This document shows, piece by piece, positions 53,534 to 61,923 of a stretch of 64,000 nt of DNA. The position numbers and the translations under genes were made by a program. Source of the DNA: Clostridiales bacterium (GTDB lineage: Bacteria; Bacillota; Clostridia; Saccharofermentanales; Saccharofermentanaceae); contig JAFZBN010000017.1 in assembly GCA_017561715.1 (NCBI GenBank), positions 1 to 64,000 on the forward strand, in the 5' to 3' direction. The notes under the pieces are model-generated. The model saw only the letters and a list, made by a program, of their open reading frames with translations. It had not been told where the DNA came from and did no database searches. Within the stretch, counting starts at the first letter, position 1, and the number at the start of each line of letters is the position of its first letter.

Positions 53534-54097
53534 TTAGATATACATCTGTTTTCTTGCAGAGAAATAAACAGCCCAAGCAATATAGAGCGTAACGACGGCG
53601 ATGGCCGAGATGATGATCAGAATCCTGCATAGATCATGGCTCTGCTTGGCAATGGTCGGATTGCGCTCGCCCACTCCGTTACAAGCCTTCACAAGACTTA
53701 CGATCGCGAGCGGCATCGGGAAAAGAACACCGACAAATGTAAACACCGAAAGAACGATCAGGATGATGGAAATGCCGCGAATCGCTTCAAAATCCGGAGT
53801 TTCCGTCGCGTCGATATGATAGTAGTCGCTTTCATCATAGACCTGAAGCGGCGGCAGCGGCGGATAATATTCCGGCACCGGTTCCGGGGCGGAAAAGAGA
53901 CTTGCCGCCGATTTCGGACGCGCGTCAAAAGAAGCCGGAACAAACGGTGTTTCCACAGCAGGAGAAATCGACGGAGAAACAGATACCGTCGGATCCGGCA
54001 TCTGCTCCGAAGTTTCTTCCCGGCTCACCTTCGTTCCGCAATCCGGGCAGAAATAAGCGTTTTCCGAAAGTTCTTTCTGGCAGTTACTGCAGCGCAT
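53534..54097 (-). CDS. Zinc-ribbon membrane protein
   Basis: 187 residues. N-terminal zinc ribbon (CSNCQ...CPDCG, about 3-20), a Pro-rich disordered linker to about residue 100, then two hydrophobic segments (about 107-135 and 158-182) separated by a short polar loop (ACNGVGERNP). The two-helix arrangement after a ribbon resembles dispanin/CD225-like or DUF4190-like proteins, but the match is weaker than in its downstream neighbours. No catalytic motif. Part of the zinc-ribbon run 51299-55233. Confidence 0.74.
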   Translation of the reverse strand: MRCSNCQKELSENAYFCPDCGTKVSREETSEQMPDPTVSVSPSISPAVETPFVPASFDARPKSAASLFSAPEPVPEYYPPLPPLQVYDESDYYHIDATETPDFEAIRGISIILIVLSVFTFVGVLFPMPLAIVSLVKACNGVGERNPTIAKQSHDLCRILIIISAIAVVTLYIAWAVYFSARKQMYI

Positions 54098-54117
54098 TCA
54101 TCGACCTCATTCCATGA

Positions 54118-54684
54118 TCAGAAGAATCTTTTTGCCAGCATGCCAAAGGCGATCTTGGATCTTCTGGAGGTCTCCGCCTCTTCGACCTTCTCACTGACGT
54201 ACTCCCAGAATTCTTCGAAACCGCCATACTGCTGATATACGCCGACTACGAAGAGCACGGTACCGATGATGACGAACGCAAAGGCGAGAAGCATCATAAC
54301 GAGTGCGATCGTGCGGTTAGACTTTTCTTCGGCAGCATTGGAGCTGTTCTTTACTTTTGATGCGAACACGATACCGATGATCGCAACGATGATCGAGATG
54401 ATCGGAACGATAAAGCAGCATGTGATTACACCAAGGATAAGCGCAATGATGTTTCCGGCAAGAATTCCGCCGGCACCACCCGGTGTATAGAAATTCGGCA
54501 TTGTCGGGATCGTATAAGGCGCATTCTGAGACGGCATCGGCGGGAACTGTTCCGGAGATACGGGACTCTGATTGATCGTCGGGATCGGAGACGGAATGAC
54601 CGGCTGCTCCTCAACCTTGGCACCACAGTTCTGGCAGAAAGCGGATCCGCCCGTTTCCTGACCACAATATCTACAAGCTGGCAT
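54118..54684 (-). CDS. Zinc-ribbon dispanin (CD225)-like membrane protein
   Basis: 188 residues. N-terminal ribbon CRYCG...CQNCG (about 4-20), a Pro-rich linker, then two hydrophobic segments with the dispanin-like IISIIVAIIGIVFASKVKN between, and a charged C-terminal tail. CD225/dispanin proteins are two-helix membrane proteins best known from eukaryotic IFITM, with unstudied bacterial relatives. A paralogue follows directly at 54751, sharing the GGxxFCQ(N/S)CGAKVE ribbon and ASKVK motif. Role unknown; a membrane-trafficking or envelope role is speculation. Confidence 0.74.
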   Translation of the reverse strand: MPACRYCGQETGGSAFCQNCGAKVEEQPVIPSPIPTINQSPVSPEQFPPMPSQNAPYTIPTMPNFYTPGGAGGILAGNIIALILGVITCCFIVPIISIIVAIIGIVFASKVKNSSNAAEEKSNRTIALVMMLLAFAFVIIGTVLFVVGVYQQYGGFEEFWEYVSEKVEEAETSRRSKIAFGMLAKRFF

Positions 54685-54750
54685 AGTAAATTACCTCCTG
54701 TTTGCTTTCATTATCTAAAATAATATTATAACCTAATCATTCATGCTCGG

Positions 54751-55233
54751 TCAAAAACTGAACATCTCGAATAGGTTTTTCGTTACGACCCTCAGAATGT
54801 GCAGGATCAGGTAGACGATAAACCCTGCGAAAAGGGCGACAAGTCCCAGGATAAACATGACGGTCGCGGTGCTTTTGCGATGATTTGCCTCAAATTCGGA
54901 CTTAGCACTTTTGACCTTCGATGCGTTCACGATACCGATGATCGAAAAGATCATGGCAAGGATCGTGATACCGATCGTATGCACGCACAAAGCGACTGCC
55001 AGAACGAGAACGACGATGTTCGCCGCCAGAATACCTGTCGCCGCCTGGGGTTTGTAAAAGCTTCCGGGTGTATCCTGCGGATCCATCCTCTCGGGAGTGA
55101 TCACCTCAGGCGTCTCCTCCTGTTCCTCAACAGGCGCTTCCTGCTTGATCAGCGCGCCTTCGACTTTCGCGCCGCAGCTCTGGCAGAACTCGGTTCCGCC
55201 GGTTTCATTTCCGCAAAAGATACATTTGGACAT
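54751..55233 (-). CDS. Zinc-ribbon dispanin (CD225)-like membrane protein, paralogue
   Basis: 160 residues. N-terminal ribbon CIFCG...CQSCG, an acidic linker, then two hydrophobic segments with IGIVNASKVKSAKSEFEANHRKS between them. Clear paralogue of the gene at 54118 by ribbon and motif, but with a shorter linker and tail. Located 17 bp downstream of the DUF2752 gene (55250), so probably in the same transcript. Function unknown. Confidence 0.74.
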   Translation of the reverse strand: MSKCIFCGNETGGTEFCQSCGAKVEGALIKQEAPVEEQEETPEVITPERMDPQDTPGSFYKPQAATGILAANIVVLVLAVALCVHTIGITILAMIFSIIGIVNASKVKSAKSEFEANHRKSTATVMFILGLVALFAGFIVYLILHILRVVTKNLFEMFSF

Positions 55234-55249
55234 TTTTCTCTTTCTCCTT

Positions 55250-55735
55250 TCAGGGGGCCAGGATCGTAAATGGCCATGCCGGAATATTGCGAAGCACCGT
55301 GAAAAGCACTACCACGGCAACGATGCCGATCACTCCGGCCGTCGGGATCCGGCTCGGGATCCACATGACTCTCCTTCTAAACAGTAGTGTACTGAATCCG
55401 ACGCAAAAAAACCATGCCAGAATGATGACCGCAAACGGAAACAGAAGATTGTAATCGAACGTCTCGATGATCCGGCCATGTGTCAGCGCGTGAAGAGCCC
55501 TGGTATTTCCGCATCCCGGGCAGTAGACGCCGAATTGCGAATGTATGAAACAGGTGGGCGTCGCGCCGGAGATCTCCACCGGATCTATAACGTATATATA
55601 GAAAAGACCCAAAAAGACGGTCGCCACCATAAGAAACATGAGTGGCCACCGTACGTAATTTCTATATATCAGCGGAGTTTTTTTGTTATCAGCATCCAAA
55701 CTCCTGCACCCAGTAATACTTTCCGTTGCATGCAT
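55250..55735 (-). CDS. DUF2752 family membrane protein
   Basis: 161 residues. Three hydrophobic segments (about 30-48, 98-118, 137-155) and the family motif CPGCGNTRALHALTHGRI with paired cysteines facing outside. DUF2752 genes are often near TM2 or CD225-like proteins; that holds here. The ATG at 55735 has GGAG 9 nt upstream, inside the CAP gene; an earlier ATG is also open. It overlaps the CAP gene by 47 bp in another frame, so the two are coupled. Function unknown. Confidence 0.82.
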   Translation of the reverse strand: MHATESITGCRSLDADNKKTPLIYRNYVRWPLMFLMVATVFLGLFYIYVIDPVEISGATPTCFIHSQFGVYCPGCGNTRALHALTHGRIIETFDYNLLFPFAVIILAWFFCVGFSTLLFRRRVMWIPSRIPTAGVIGIVAVVVLFTVLRNIPAWPFTILAP

Positions 55736-56660
55736 AGCAGGCAACTCCAAGTGTCTTATAGTCTGCCAGCAGGATATTGTTCCTGTGCAGCTCGGAATTC
55801 ATCCAGGCGGCCACGACCGATGCCGCAGACGACTGTCCTTTTCCCAGGTTTTCTCCGCAGGTCACGTCACTGACCGTGTACCATTCGCTGCCGTCCGGTC
55901 GGGTGTGAGACCAGGTCACTACGATCTCCGTCGCTCTTGTCTTCGCAGCCTTCGCCAGGGAATTGCTCCAGGAAAGCGGAGCCAGACCGTTTGCCGCGCG
56001 CTCGTTGTTGACAAGCGTCAGGACTTCGGAAGCCATGCCGTCGTTATAGGAACCGCTGGTATCGCCCATCGCAGCCGGCTGTGTCGGAGCCGCTGTTGTT
56101 TCGGTCGGCGCGGCTGTTGTCTCCGTAGGAGCGGCCGTTGTGTCGGTCGGTGCGTTTGTCGTGGTATCTTTCGGAGCCTCAGTTGTTTCCTTCTTGGATT
56201 CCTTGGTCTCCTTCTTTTTCTTCGTGGTCTCGGAAGTTCCGTCGGAAGGATCGGCATCAGAAGGATCTATGGTCGTCGAAGCAGTCGCTTCCGGATCCTC
56301 CGGTTCTTCAGTTTCGGAAGTCAGCGAACTGTCCTCGGTAGGATCGCTCGTTTCGGTCGTAGTCGCTTCGGTCGTTGTCGTTGTGGTAAGTTCGGTCGTG
56401 ATCTCCGAGGAGCTCTCTTTGCCGCTCGGATCAATCTCGGGAGAAAGCCCGCTGTTATCCTTTTCGAACGGATTGCCGTTCTCGGCGATGTTTTCGAAAT
56501 CCGTCTGCTCTGTTTCCGGCTGGGGCTTGAACCAGGTAGAAGTGTCCAGGAATTCCTCTCTGATGTCAGACATGCCAAAAGCGCCCAGCGCGAACGCTGA
56601 CGCAATCGAAAGGACAGTAATATTCTTCGATATCACTTTGGCAAAGTGTTGCAGCTTCAT
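55689..56660 (-). CDS. Secreted CAP/SCP-domain protein
   Basis: 323 residues. An N-terminal signal segment (about 8-32) is followed by a long Thr/Ser/Glu/Pro-rich stalk (about 50-200) with degenerate TTAAPTE repeats, and a C-terminal CAP domain (about 215-323). The CAP domain carries VLTLVNNERAANGLAPLSWS, the CAP histidine region SHTRPDG, GENLGKG and a late HRNNILLADYKTLGVACY. Bacterial CAP proteins are cell-surface proteins with various roles (spore coat YkwD and others). GGGAG precedes the ATG; 11 upstream codons are open but lack a site. No sorting signal. Leads the DUF2752-dispanin genes. Confidence 0.85.
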   Translation of the reverse strand: MKLQHFAKVISKNITVLSIASAFALGAFGMSDIREEFLDTSTWFKPQPETEQTDFENIAENGNPFEKDNSGLSPEIDPSGKESSSEITTELTTTTTTEATTTETSDPTEDSSLTSETEEPEDPEATASTTIDPSDADPSDGTSETTKKKKETKESKKETTEAPKDTTTNAPTDTTAAPTETTAAPTETTAAPTQPAAMGDTSGSYNDGMASEVLTLVNNERAANGLAPLSWSNSLAKAAKTRATEIVVTWSHTRPDGSEWYTVSDVTCGENLGKGQSSAASVVAAWMNSELHRNNILLADYKTLGVACYACNGKYYWVQEFGC

Positions 56661-56783
56661 TCGTCTCTCCCCCAAAATCCGTTGCTTCCCCAAACACTAT
56701 ACAACCATCGATACTAATTATAGTATTCCTATATGGCAAAAAACGCACGCGAATATTTCAAATTTGTAAATCACGAAAAAAGC

Positions 56784-58145
56784 CTATCGGATATTTTCCC
56801 AGATCACCTGTGCACGCCGCAATAAGGCGGATCTCTCGTTCGGAAGCACTCCGTCGATGATCTCGTTTAACAGCTGTTTCTTTATGGAACCCAGGCGAGT
56901 CCCTGCCGGGATGCCCATCTCAATGAGGTCTTTCCCGTCGATCGCCATGGAGGCATAGGAAAAGCAAAGCTGATCCCGGATCGCCTGATCCAGCATCTTT
57001 TCAAAACGATCCAGTTCCGGCAGACGGTAGGCGCTTTTCATGGAGTGGGCGGAAATATCGGCACGCTTCACTTCCAAAAGAAGCCGCACTTTCTCCTCGC
57101 CATATTGCGCCAGTCTTCTCCTTACACTCTTCAGATTCGGCTCAAGAGGCACATCGTGCGCCTTGACCAGAAGGACGGCAGTCTCTTTCGTATCCGTGTC
57201 GACCTTAAAACGCTGAAGGATCGCCTCCGTCATCGCCGCGCTGACTTTCGGATGTCCGCGGAAATGTCCGACACCATCCTCCCCGAGCTCGTAGCAGGAA
57301 GGCTTCCCGATATCGTGAAAAAGGATCGCGGTCCGAAGGACCGGAGTCGGCGGAATGACGGTCAGTGCCGCAAGTGTATGCTCCCACACATCAAAGACGT
57401 GATGGGGATTGTTTTGTTCAAAGCCTCGCATCGGCGCGATCTCCGGGATGATCACCGTGAATACGTCGAAGTATTTTCGAAGGATCGGCGCGCAGAAAGG
57501 TCCGCAGATCAGGCGGGAAAACTCCTTCCATATCCTTTCGGCAGAAAGGTGCAGAAGCGAATCCTTCTGACGGAAGATCTCGTTGGAAGTTTCTTTTTCT
57601 ATGGAAAAACCGTATTCGGCGGAAAAACGAAGAGCCCGAAGGATACGAAGCGCGTCTTCCTCGAAACGCGCCTTCGGATCGCCGACAGTGCGAAGAATAC
57701 GGTCTTTTAAGTCTTTCATACCGCCGAAGTGATCGATGACCGTGCCGTCTTCGCTAAGCGCGAGAGCATTTACGGTAAAGTCACGTCGGCGGACGTCTTC
57801 TTTCAGCGAACGTGTGAAACGCACTTCTTCCGGATGGCGGGAATCCGTATAATCGCCATCCACGCGGAAGGTCGTCACTTCGATGGGCATGCCGTCCGAG
57901 ACCACGGTCACGGTGCCATGAGAGATACCCGTCGGGTGACTGGATTTTTCGCCGAAAACAGAGATCACTTCAGAAGGCTCGGCCGAGGTCGCGACGTCGT
58001 AGTCGCCCGGGTTCTTTCCGAGAAGGATGTCACGCACGGCGCCGCCGATCACATACGCTTCAAATCCGCTCTCGCGAAGCCGCGAAAGGAGCCGGGTGAC
58101 CGGCAAAGGAAGAGTATATGTCACTTTGCGCGTCTCAGGATCCAT
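56784..58145 (-). CDS. cca: CCA tRNA nucleotidyltransferase with HD domain
   Basis: Adds or repairs the 3' CCA of tRNA. 453 residues. The class II polymerase core has GGAVRDILLGKNPGDYDVAT (near residue 33), RRDFTVNALAL, EEDALRILRALRFSAEYGF, and the C-terminal HD domain with FHDIGKPSCYE...H. The HD domain suggests phosphohydrolase activity in addition. The window's tRNA-Ala already encodes CCA, so repair may be its main job for that tRNA. It overlaps the upstream ADH-like gene by 11 bp. Confidence 0.95.
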   Translation of the reverse strand: MDPETRKVTYTLPLPVTRLLSRLRESGFEAYVIGGAVRDILLGKNPGDYDVATSAEPSEVISVFGEKSSHPTGISHGTVTVVSDGMPIEVTTFRVDGDYTDSRHPEEVRFTRSLKEDVRRRDFTVNALALSEDGTVIDHFGGMKDLKDRILRTVGDPKARFEEDALRILRALRFSAEYGFSIEKETSNEIFRQKDSLLHLSAERIWKEFSRLICGPFCAPILRKYFDVFTVIIPEIAPMRGFEQNNPHHVFDVWEHTLAALTVIPPTPVLRTAILFHDIGKPSCYELGEDGVGHFRGHPKVSAAMTEAILQRFKVDTDTKETAVLLVKAHDVPLEPNLKSVRRRLAQYGEEKVRLLLEVKRADISAHSMKSAYRLPELDRFEKMLDQAIRDQLCFSYASMAIDGKDLIEMGIPAGTRLGSIKKQLLNEIIDGVLPNERSALLRRAQVIWENIR

Positions 58146-59334
58146 TTGCGTTTTGATCTCCGTATCTTACTTTTTTCAAGATGGAGACGACAGTCTTCTG
58201 GTTCATCCTCTTCGGCAGGTCCCAGGTCTCCGCGTCGAAAAGCGCCAGCCTGGCGATATCATTCATATCTTCACTTTTGAGGAACGCCAGATCCTCCGGC
58301 ATCTCCACACGACGGCAGATGCTTCGGAATCCGTTGATAAAAGCTTCGGCCGCCTCATCTTCCGTCGCTCTGGCGGAACAGATGTGCGCCGCTCTGGCCA
58401 GAAGGGCAAGGTCTGCCTTCACTTCGCTAAATTCATATTCCAGGACCGCCGGCAGAATGTTTGCGCAAGCGCGGCCGGTCGAGACCTTATACTTATGGGA
58501 AATATATGCGGCAAGGCTGTGCGTCATGCCGTATCCGAGCCTTCTCGAGGCAACTCCGGAATAGTAGGGCGCCATCATCATCTGAAGATAGGCATCATTT
58601 CCGGAGCCGTGTTTATAGGACTTTTCCATATAGGTAAAAAAAATCGGCATCGCGATGAGAAGGTTCGCCCTTTCGGACGGGAACTCTCCGGACACGGGAT
58701 TGATAAATGCTTCGATCGCGTGCGTCAGCGCGAGAACGGAAGCGGAAGCCATGTTTTCCATCGGAAGACGAAGAACGAGATTCGGGTCGAGAACGACAGC
58801 CGTCGGGATCAGGTGCTCACTGAAGTACATGAAGATCTGGTGGTCGGCTAGTACAAAAGCACACGCGGAACTTTCCGCACCGCTGCAGGTCGTCGAGACC
58901 GCGTAATGCGGAAGGCCGGGGTTCTTTATCCTGCCGATCCCTCTCATCTGATACAGGGAACGGTCGGTATTCTTCAGCCATGCGGCGACCATCTTACCGA
59001 GGTCGATGACCGAGCCGCCTCCGAAAGAGACGATGACCTCGCAGTTATACTGCTGGCACTGATACGCGCAGGACTCGATCGCGGCATGAGTGGCCATCTG
59101 TCCCGAGTGCGCCCAGACAAAACAGCGGGCGCCGTTACTTTGCAAATCTTCTACAAAGGAATCAAACAGTTTCAGTTTCTGCGTCTGCTTGCCGCAGATC
59201 AGGAATACTCGTTTAAAGCCCTTTTCGAGCAGGTGTCCGGCAAGTTTGGAGAACGCGCCCTCATCCGCCATCAGTTCCTGTCGGCGGTCTTTCATCTTCT
59301 TCGCATAGCGCGCGAGTTCCTTTGTCGAAGCCAT
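58135..59334 (-). CDS. Iron-containing alcohol dehydrogenase homologue lacking metal ligands
   Basis: 399 residues, group III ADH fold. The NAD-binding loop is VSFGGGSVIDLGK (about residue 103). Of the four metal ligands known in E. coli FucO (Asp196, His200, His263, His277), only two remain: His205 and His272. The Asp position is Leu201 (VLALTH instead of MDALTH) and the last His is Thr286 (VSTG instead of LPHG). The protein therefore probably binds metal poorly or differently; it could be a non-redox pseudoenzyme or use another mechanism. AAGGAG stands about 11 nt before the ATG. It overlaps cca by 11 bp, so the pair is co-transcribed. Confidence 0.85.
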   Translation of the reverse strand: MASTKELARYAKKMKDRRQELMADEGAFSKLAGHLLEKGFKRVFLICGKQTQKLKLFDSFVEDLQSNGARCFVWAHSGQMATHAAIESCAYQCQQYNCEVIVSFGGGSVIDLGKMVAAWLKNTDRSLYQMRGIGRIKNPGLPHYAVSTTCSGAESSACAFVLADHQIFMYFSEHLIPTAVVLDPNLVLRLPMENMASASVLALTHAIEAFINPVSGEFPSERANLLIAMPIFFTYMEKSYKHGSGNDAYLQMMMAPYYSGVASRRLGYGMTHSLAAYISHKYKVSTGRACANILPAVLEYEFSEVKADLALLARAAHICSARATEDEAAEAFINGFRSICRRVEMPEDLAFLKSEDMNDIARLALFDAETWDLPKRMNQKTVVSILKKVRYGDQNANGS

Positions 59335-59472
59335 GGATGCTCAAGCTCCTTCTGCCCGAAACTTTCGGGACGAGTTCTTTTCTATGTAAATCAGTATAAC
59401 ATAACCTTTCACTTTCACATAAATGAAACACAGTAGTAGGATTTCTGTCCATTTCCGCAAGGGGTGAACTGT

Positions 59473-59502
59473 TATAATTTAGTCGGAGAAGCGTCTTCTC
59501 CG
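59473..59502 (+). promoter_or_regulatory. GH31 promoter -10 and leader hairpin
   Basis: TATAAT at 59473-59478 with a weak -35. Directly after it CGGAGAAG (59484-59491) and CTTCTCCG (59495-59502) form a perfect 8-bp stem with a 3-nt loop near the transcript start, which may be an operator or mRNA-stabilising hairpin. Confidence 0.5.
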
Positions 59503-59544
59503 CAAAAAGCACTGGTTTTGGGCACTTAAGAAGGAGAGTTGGAC

Positions 59545-61923
59545 ATGAAATTCACAGATGGTCTTTGGATGGTAAAAGAAGGTTACACCCTGCAGATCCC
59601 GAAGGAGATCGCGGATATCGACTATTCCGATTCCGGCATCACGCTTTTCGCGCCATACCGTGAACAGGAAAGTTCCCTTTCGGCCTTCGGCTGCGGACTT
59701 CTCTCCGTAAAGATCAACGCCGTCGGCGCCAATATGTTTTCCGTGAAGATTACGAATCACAAGGGTTCGCGCGCGGTCAAAGCCGTTCTCGAACTTAACA
59801 AGACCATCGTCCAGCCCGTCAGCAGCGAAACCGAAGATTACTACAGTTATACCGCGAGCCTTCTCGAGCTCCGCATCAGCAAGAACGGCCAGTGGGGCAT
59901 CTCTTTCTACTACGCGGGACGCTATCTTACCGCCACCGAGATCGGCGGCATGGCGCACGTCACCGCGCCGGACGGAAAGACATATATCCGTGAACAGTTG
60001 TCCTTAAGCGAAGGCGAATATATCTACGGTCTGGGCGAAGCTCCCGGAAGCATCATCCGAAACGGCGGCTCTTTCGACATCTGGAACGAAGACGCCGGCA
60101 TAAAGTTCGGCCGCTCGGCAAAGTGCGTTCCGTTCTTCATTTCTTCCCGAGGCTATGGTGTGCTCGTTAACAGCACCGAGTGCGTTTCCTTCGAGATCGC
60201 GAACGACGCCACAACAGACATCTCTGCAGAAGGCCCCGTTGCCAGGACACAGTTCTCACTTGAGGGAGAGTCCATGGAATACATCATCATCGGCGGCGCT
60301 TCCATGAAGCACGTTCTCGACACATATTCCGAGATGATCGGACGCCCGGCGATCCCGCCGGCCTGGTCTTTCGGTTCCTGGCTTTCCGCCCCGTTCTATG
60401 ATGTCTGCGACGAAGACTCCATCCTGGATCTGGTCGAGCAGGTCGAAAACATGGGCATGCCTCTTTCCGTCATCCACTTTGGGCCTTACTGGATGAAGGG
60501 CTTCGAGTGGTCCTCGCTTCTTTGGGATAAGACGAGATTTCCGAACCCGCAGCAGATGATCAAGACATTGCACGATAACGGTATCCGCGTCTGCGTCTGG
60601 ATCACCCCATATATCTCGCAGAAATCGCCGATGTTCCAGGAAGGCTTCGACGGCAACTACTATATCAATTACGGAAACGGCGACATGTACCAGTCCGATG
60701 CCGTCGCGCCGGGAGCAGGTCTTGTGGACTTCACGAACCTCGTCGCCCGTTCCTGGTATCAGAAATTCCTCGACGATCTCATCAAGATGGGCGTCGACGC
60801 GTTCCGCCTCGACAACGGCGGTGACGCGCCTTCCGGATCTCCTGCTTACGGCGCGAAGGCGGCCGAGTTCGGGATCAAATACAAGGACGAGTTTGAAGCA
60901 GGCAGCTTGCACAATCTGTATTCCTATCTCTACGAAGATGCCGTTTTCGATCTTCTGAGAAGAAGATACGGAGAAAACAACGCGTGCATCCTCGGCCACT
61001 CCGGCTTTATCGGTTCTCATCAGTTCCCGTTCATGGCTCTCGATAACGAAGATCCTTCCTACGAAGGCATGCGCACGGCGCTCTCTTCCGGTCTCTCGCT
61101 TTCCCTTTCCGGATTCCCGTTCTGGAGCGAAAACATCGGAGGACTTACCGACGAGACCACCCCGGATCTTTACATGCGCTGGCACCAGGCCGCCATGTTC
61201 CTTCCAAACGGCGTATTCGGCGGTGTCAGGACTTTCCGCGTACCGTGGCAGTATGGTACCGAAGCGATGAACGAGACCCTTCTGTTCTCAAAGTTCAAGC
61301 TCGGACTCATGCCTTACATCTTTTCGAGCGCTGTCGAATCAGGCTACATCGGCATCCCGATGACACGCCCGATGATGCTGGAATTCCCGGAAGACCAGAA
61401 CACATACAATCTCGAGCAGCAGTACATGCTGGGGCGTTCGCTTCTCATCGCGCCGATCACTTCCGAAGACGGAATCGTCAGATATTATGTACCTTCCGGC
61501 ACATGGACCAACCTTCTTACAAGAGAACGTATCGAAGGTCCGATCTGGAAAAACGAGCAGCACGGCTATGACACGATGCCGATCCTGGTCCGTCCGGGTT
61601 CGATCATCGTCGCCGGTGCTTTTGACGAAAAACCTGTATACAACTACATGGAAAACCTGACCATCACGCTCTTTGAACTTCCCGAAGGAAAAGAAGTCAG
61701 CGCGGATATCTACACTGCCGACTTAAAGACGATCGGTTCGGTAAAAGCACTGAAGGAGAACGGCAAGATCACCGTCCGCACGCAGGGCATCTACGGTCAG
61801 ACGAGACTCGTTCTCGCCAACATCTTCCGCATCGCTTCGACAAGCGAAGGTATTCCGGAATTAAACGAATGGGGAACGATGATCATTATCGACGGTAACG
61901 AGATCGAGATCGGAATTCTTTAA
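59545..61923 (+). CDS. Glycoside hydrolase family 31 protein (alpha-xylosidase/glucosidase-like)
   Basis: 792 residues. Family 31 layout: N-terminal beta domain with GEYIYGLGEAPGS, the barrel with AFRLDNGGDA (nucleophile Asp near 423, matching YicI Asp416), LSLSGFPFWSENIGG, RPMMLEFPEDQ, and C-terminal beta domains. At the acid/base position, YicI has HWGGD; here the aligned stretch is FMALDNED, with Asp about one residue off. So the general acid may be displaced or absent. No signal peptide: it acts inside the cell on imported oligosaccharides. AAGGAG precedes the ATG. Its 3' end overlaps the opposing gene by 38 bp. Substrate unknown. Confidence 0.88.
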   Translation: MKFTDGLWMVKEGYTLQIPKEIADIDYSDSGITLFAPYREQESSLSAFGCGLLSVKINAVGANMFSVKITNHKGSRAVKAVLELNKTIVQPVSSETEDYYSYTASLLELRISKNGQWGISFYYAGRYLTATEIGGMAHVTAPDGKTYIREQLSLSEGEYIYGLGEAPGSIIRNGGSFDIWNEDAGIKFGRSAKCVPFFISSRGYGVLVNSTECVSFEIANDATTDISAEGPVARTQFSLEGESMEYIIIGGASMKHVLDTYSEMIGRPAIPPAWSFGSWLSAPFYDVCDEDSILDLVEQVENMGMPLSVIHFGPYWMKGFEWSSLLWDKTRFPNPQQMIKTLHDNGIRVCVWITPYISQKSPMFQEGFDGNYYINYGNGDMYQSDAVAPGAGLVDFTNLVARSWYQKFLDDLIKMGVDAFRLDNGGDAPSGSPAYGAKAAEFGIKYKDEFEAGSLHNLYSYLYEDAVFDLLRRRYGENNACILGHSGFIGSHQFPFMALDNEDPSYEGMRTALSSGLSLSLSGFPFWSENIGGLTDETTPDLYMRWHQAAMFLPNGVFGGVRTFRVPWQYGTEAMNETLLFSKFKLGLMPYIFSSAVESGYIGIPMTRPMMLEFPEDQNTYNLEQQYMLGRSLLIAPITSEDGIVRYYVPSGTWTNLLTRERIEGPIWKNEQHGYDTMPILVRPGSIIVAGAFDEKPVYNYMENLTITLFELPEGKEVSADIYTADLKTIGSVKALKENGKITVRTQGIYGQTRLVLANIFRIASTSEGIPELNEWGTMIIIDGNEIEIGIL

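Noticed and set aside
56040..56200. Tandem repeat in the CAP-domain gene
   Set aside because: It is the Thr/Ala/Pro stalk of the protein (TTAAPTE units), not an independent DNA repeat.
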